This document shows positions 62,905-64,000 of a stretch of DNA of 64,000 bases, in pieces. Position 1 is the first letter of the stretch; each line of letters starts with the position of its first letter. The notes beneath the pieces were generated by a model, which worked only from the letters and a program-made list of their open reading frames with translations, ran no database searches and had not been told where the DNA came from. The stretch spans positions 33,221 to 97,220 of the forward strand of contig NZ_MBEJ01000126.1 of assembly GCF_001953975.1 (NCBI RefSeq). Direction: 5' to 3'. The translations under genes were made by a program, and so were the position numbers. The DNA comes from Mycobacterium sp. NS-7484 (GTDB taxonomy: Bacteria; Actinomycetota; Actinomycetes; Mycobacteriales; Mycobacteriaceae).

Positions 62905-63903
62905 TCAGTCACGTACGTGGTTTTGCGGTCGATCCTGCCGGTACCAGTCGGGTAGCTCCTCGGGCCGTAGGTCGGTGGGATCACCGGGGCGGGTCAGGGT
63001 GAGGACCGCACGCACGATCTCCGGGCGGCTCTGCAAGGCATCGGCGATCGCGTGGAGCCGGGCGGCTACGTCAGACTCGGCGGCGTCGCCAATCAGATCG
63101 ACCGCGGCTACCAGGTAGATGCGGTCGGCGCCAACCCATTCCATGTGCAGATAGCTGACCCGTTCGATGTCGGTGTGGTTGAGCAACTGCCACAGCACGC
63201 TGTTGCGGGCCAGTGGGGTTGCCGCCTCACCGGTCAGAAAGTCCATGTTGCGTCCGATGAGGAACAGGGCGACGCCACCCAGCAGCACACCGACCAGGAT
63301 CGAGCCGAGCGCATCCCACACCGCGTTTCCGGTGAGCTGGTGTGCCAGGACTCCGAGCGCCGCGATCACCAAGCCGATCAGCGCGGAGAGGTCTTCGGCG
63401 AATACCGCGCGCAGCATCGGATTCGAGGTCACCCTGATATAGCGCAGTGGGTGGATACGCCGTTGCACCGCACCCGATCTCGTCTGATGAAGCGCCTGCG
63501 CAAACGACGTGCCCTCGAGCACGAACGCGACGCCGAGCACGGCGTAGGCCCAGCCGTACGACGTCGCCTCACCTTCGCCGCCGAGCGAGGAGATCCCGTG
63601 CCAGATCGACACCACCGCGCCGACGGTGAACAACCCGAAGGCGGCGAACATCGACCAGATGTAACCGGCCCGCCCGTAACCCAATCGGTGTTCGGCGTCG
63701 GCCGGCTTCATCGACTTGCGGGTGCCGATCAACAGGAACACCTCGTTGCCGGTGTCCGCCCAGGAGTGCGCCGCCTCGGCAAGCATGGACGCCGAGCCGG
63801 TGATGCCTGCGACCACGGTTTTGGCGACCGCGATCAGGGCGTTGGCACCGAGTGCGACGGCGACGGTCAGGGCGCTCTCGTCGCCTTTAACCTCCGTGCT
63901 CAT
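62905..63903 (-). CDS. Cation diffusion facilitator family transporter (332 aa)
   Basis: Membrane metal/proton antiporter. About six membrane segments lie in the first 215 residues, followed by a cytosolic regulatory domain (LLNHTDIERVSYLHMEWVG ...). Metal-site residues His46 and Asp50 are in AEAAHSWADTGNE; the second site reads AEDLSALIG (Glu170-Asp171) in place of the usual HxxxD, as in the ZnT9/SLC30A9-like branch. The metal is unknown. I chose ATG 63903; GTG codons at 63906 and 63912 are in frame and possible. It lies 23 bases upstream of the FdhF-like gene on the same strand, so they may be co-transcribed. Confidence 0.85.
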   Translation of the reverse strand: MSTEVKGDESALTVAVALGANALIAVAKTVVAGITGSASMLAEAAHSWADTGNEVFLLIGTRKSMKPADAEHRLGYGRAGYIWSMFAAFGLFTVGAVVSIWHGISSLGGEGEATSYGWAYAVLGVAFVLEGTSFAQALHQTRSGAVQRRIHPLRYIRVTSNPMLRAVFAEDLSALIGLVIAALGVLAHQLTGNAVWDALGSILVGVLLGGVALFLIGRNMDFLTGEAATPLARNSVLWQLLNHTDIERVSYLHMEWVGADRIYLVAAVDLIGDAAESDVAARLHAIADALQSRPEIVRAVLTLTRPGDPTDLRPEELPDWYRQDRPQNHVRD

Positions 63904-63934
63904 CACCCACACTTACCCAGTGCCGAGCAGACGC

Positions 63935-63969
63935 AAAACCCCCCCCGGGCCGGGCAAACGGGGGGTTTT
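63935..63969. terminator. C/G-run hairpin upstream of the transporter gene
   Basis: AAAACCCCCC (63935-63944) pairs with GGGGGGTTTT (63960-63969). It could end transcription arriving from outside the window on either strand. The bases after it are long G runs. Confidence 0.5.
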
Positions 63970-64000
63970 GGGGGGGTGGGGGGGACGGCGGGGGCGAGCC

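Noticed and set aside
61733..63118. 461-codon plus-strand open frame
   Set aside because: Antisense to the FdhF-like gene and the end of the transporter gene; shadow frame.

Overview
The window reads as the chromosome of a fast-growing Mycobacterium (Mycolicibacterium) species. It is GC-rich, shows many 1-4 base ATGA/GTGA gene overlaps and leaderless-looking starts, and carries in near-exact order the cholesterol-catabolism block known in M. tuberculosis as Rv3534c-Rv3553. It also has ESX/Esp-type substrates, an F420-dependent nitroreductase (Ddn) and narGHJI. The species cannot be fixed from this window; an M. fortuitum-like organism is a guess resting only on the predicted lipopeptide.

Region 1 (1-22768, minus strand) is an MbtH-like protein followed by a very large non-ribosomal peptide synthetase and the start of a second one that runs off the left edge. 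The visible assembly line is Cstarter-A-T / C-A-MT-T / C-A-T / C-A-T / C-A-MT-T / C || A-T-C. It has no epimerase domain, N-methyltransferases in modules 2 and 5, identical A-domain codes in modules 3 and 4, and a gene break inside module 6. This pattern matches the first six residues of the acyl-nonapeptide fortuitine (acyl-Val-MeLeu-Val-Val-MeLeu-Thr-...), so the locus is proposed as a fortuitine-type lipopeptide synthetase.

Region 2 (22969-29010) holds a DUF2505 protein, a RecQ-family helicase fused to a phosphoribosyltransferase-like tail, and a large secreted protein with two tandem alpha/beta-hydrolase domains.

Region 3 (29007-52766) is the steroid block. hsaE-hsaG-hsaF finish the ring A/B fragment. 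kstD and a MaoC-like hydratase are divergent from them across a KstR operator. cyp125-chsE1-chsE2-chsH2-chsH1-ltp2 remove the side chain, divergent from fadA5 across a second KstR operator. Two SDR genes are divergent from echA20-ipdA-ipdB-ipdC (ring C/D degradation) across a perfect KstR2 operator. Inserted in this block are an AbiEi-like gene bracketed by hairpin repeats, an Esp-like type VII substrate pair at the place of Rv3539 (PPE63), and a small NTF2-like gene coupled to fadA5.

Region 4 (52767-63903) starts with a gene-poor junction holding a 293-bp element with 35-bp inverted ends and a broken methyltransferase gene. It continues with narGHJI (respiratory nitrate reductase), a convergent FdhF/YdeP-type molybdopterin oxidoreductase and a cation diffusion facilitator. 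The right edge is a poly-G/poly-C hairpin.
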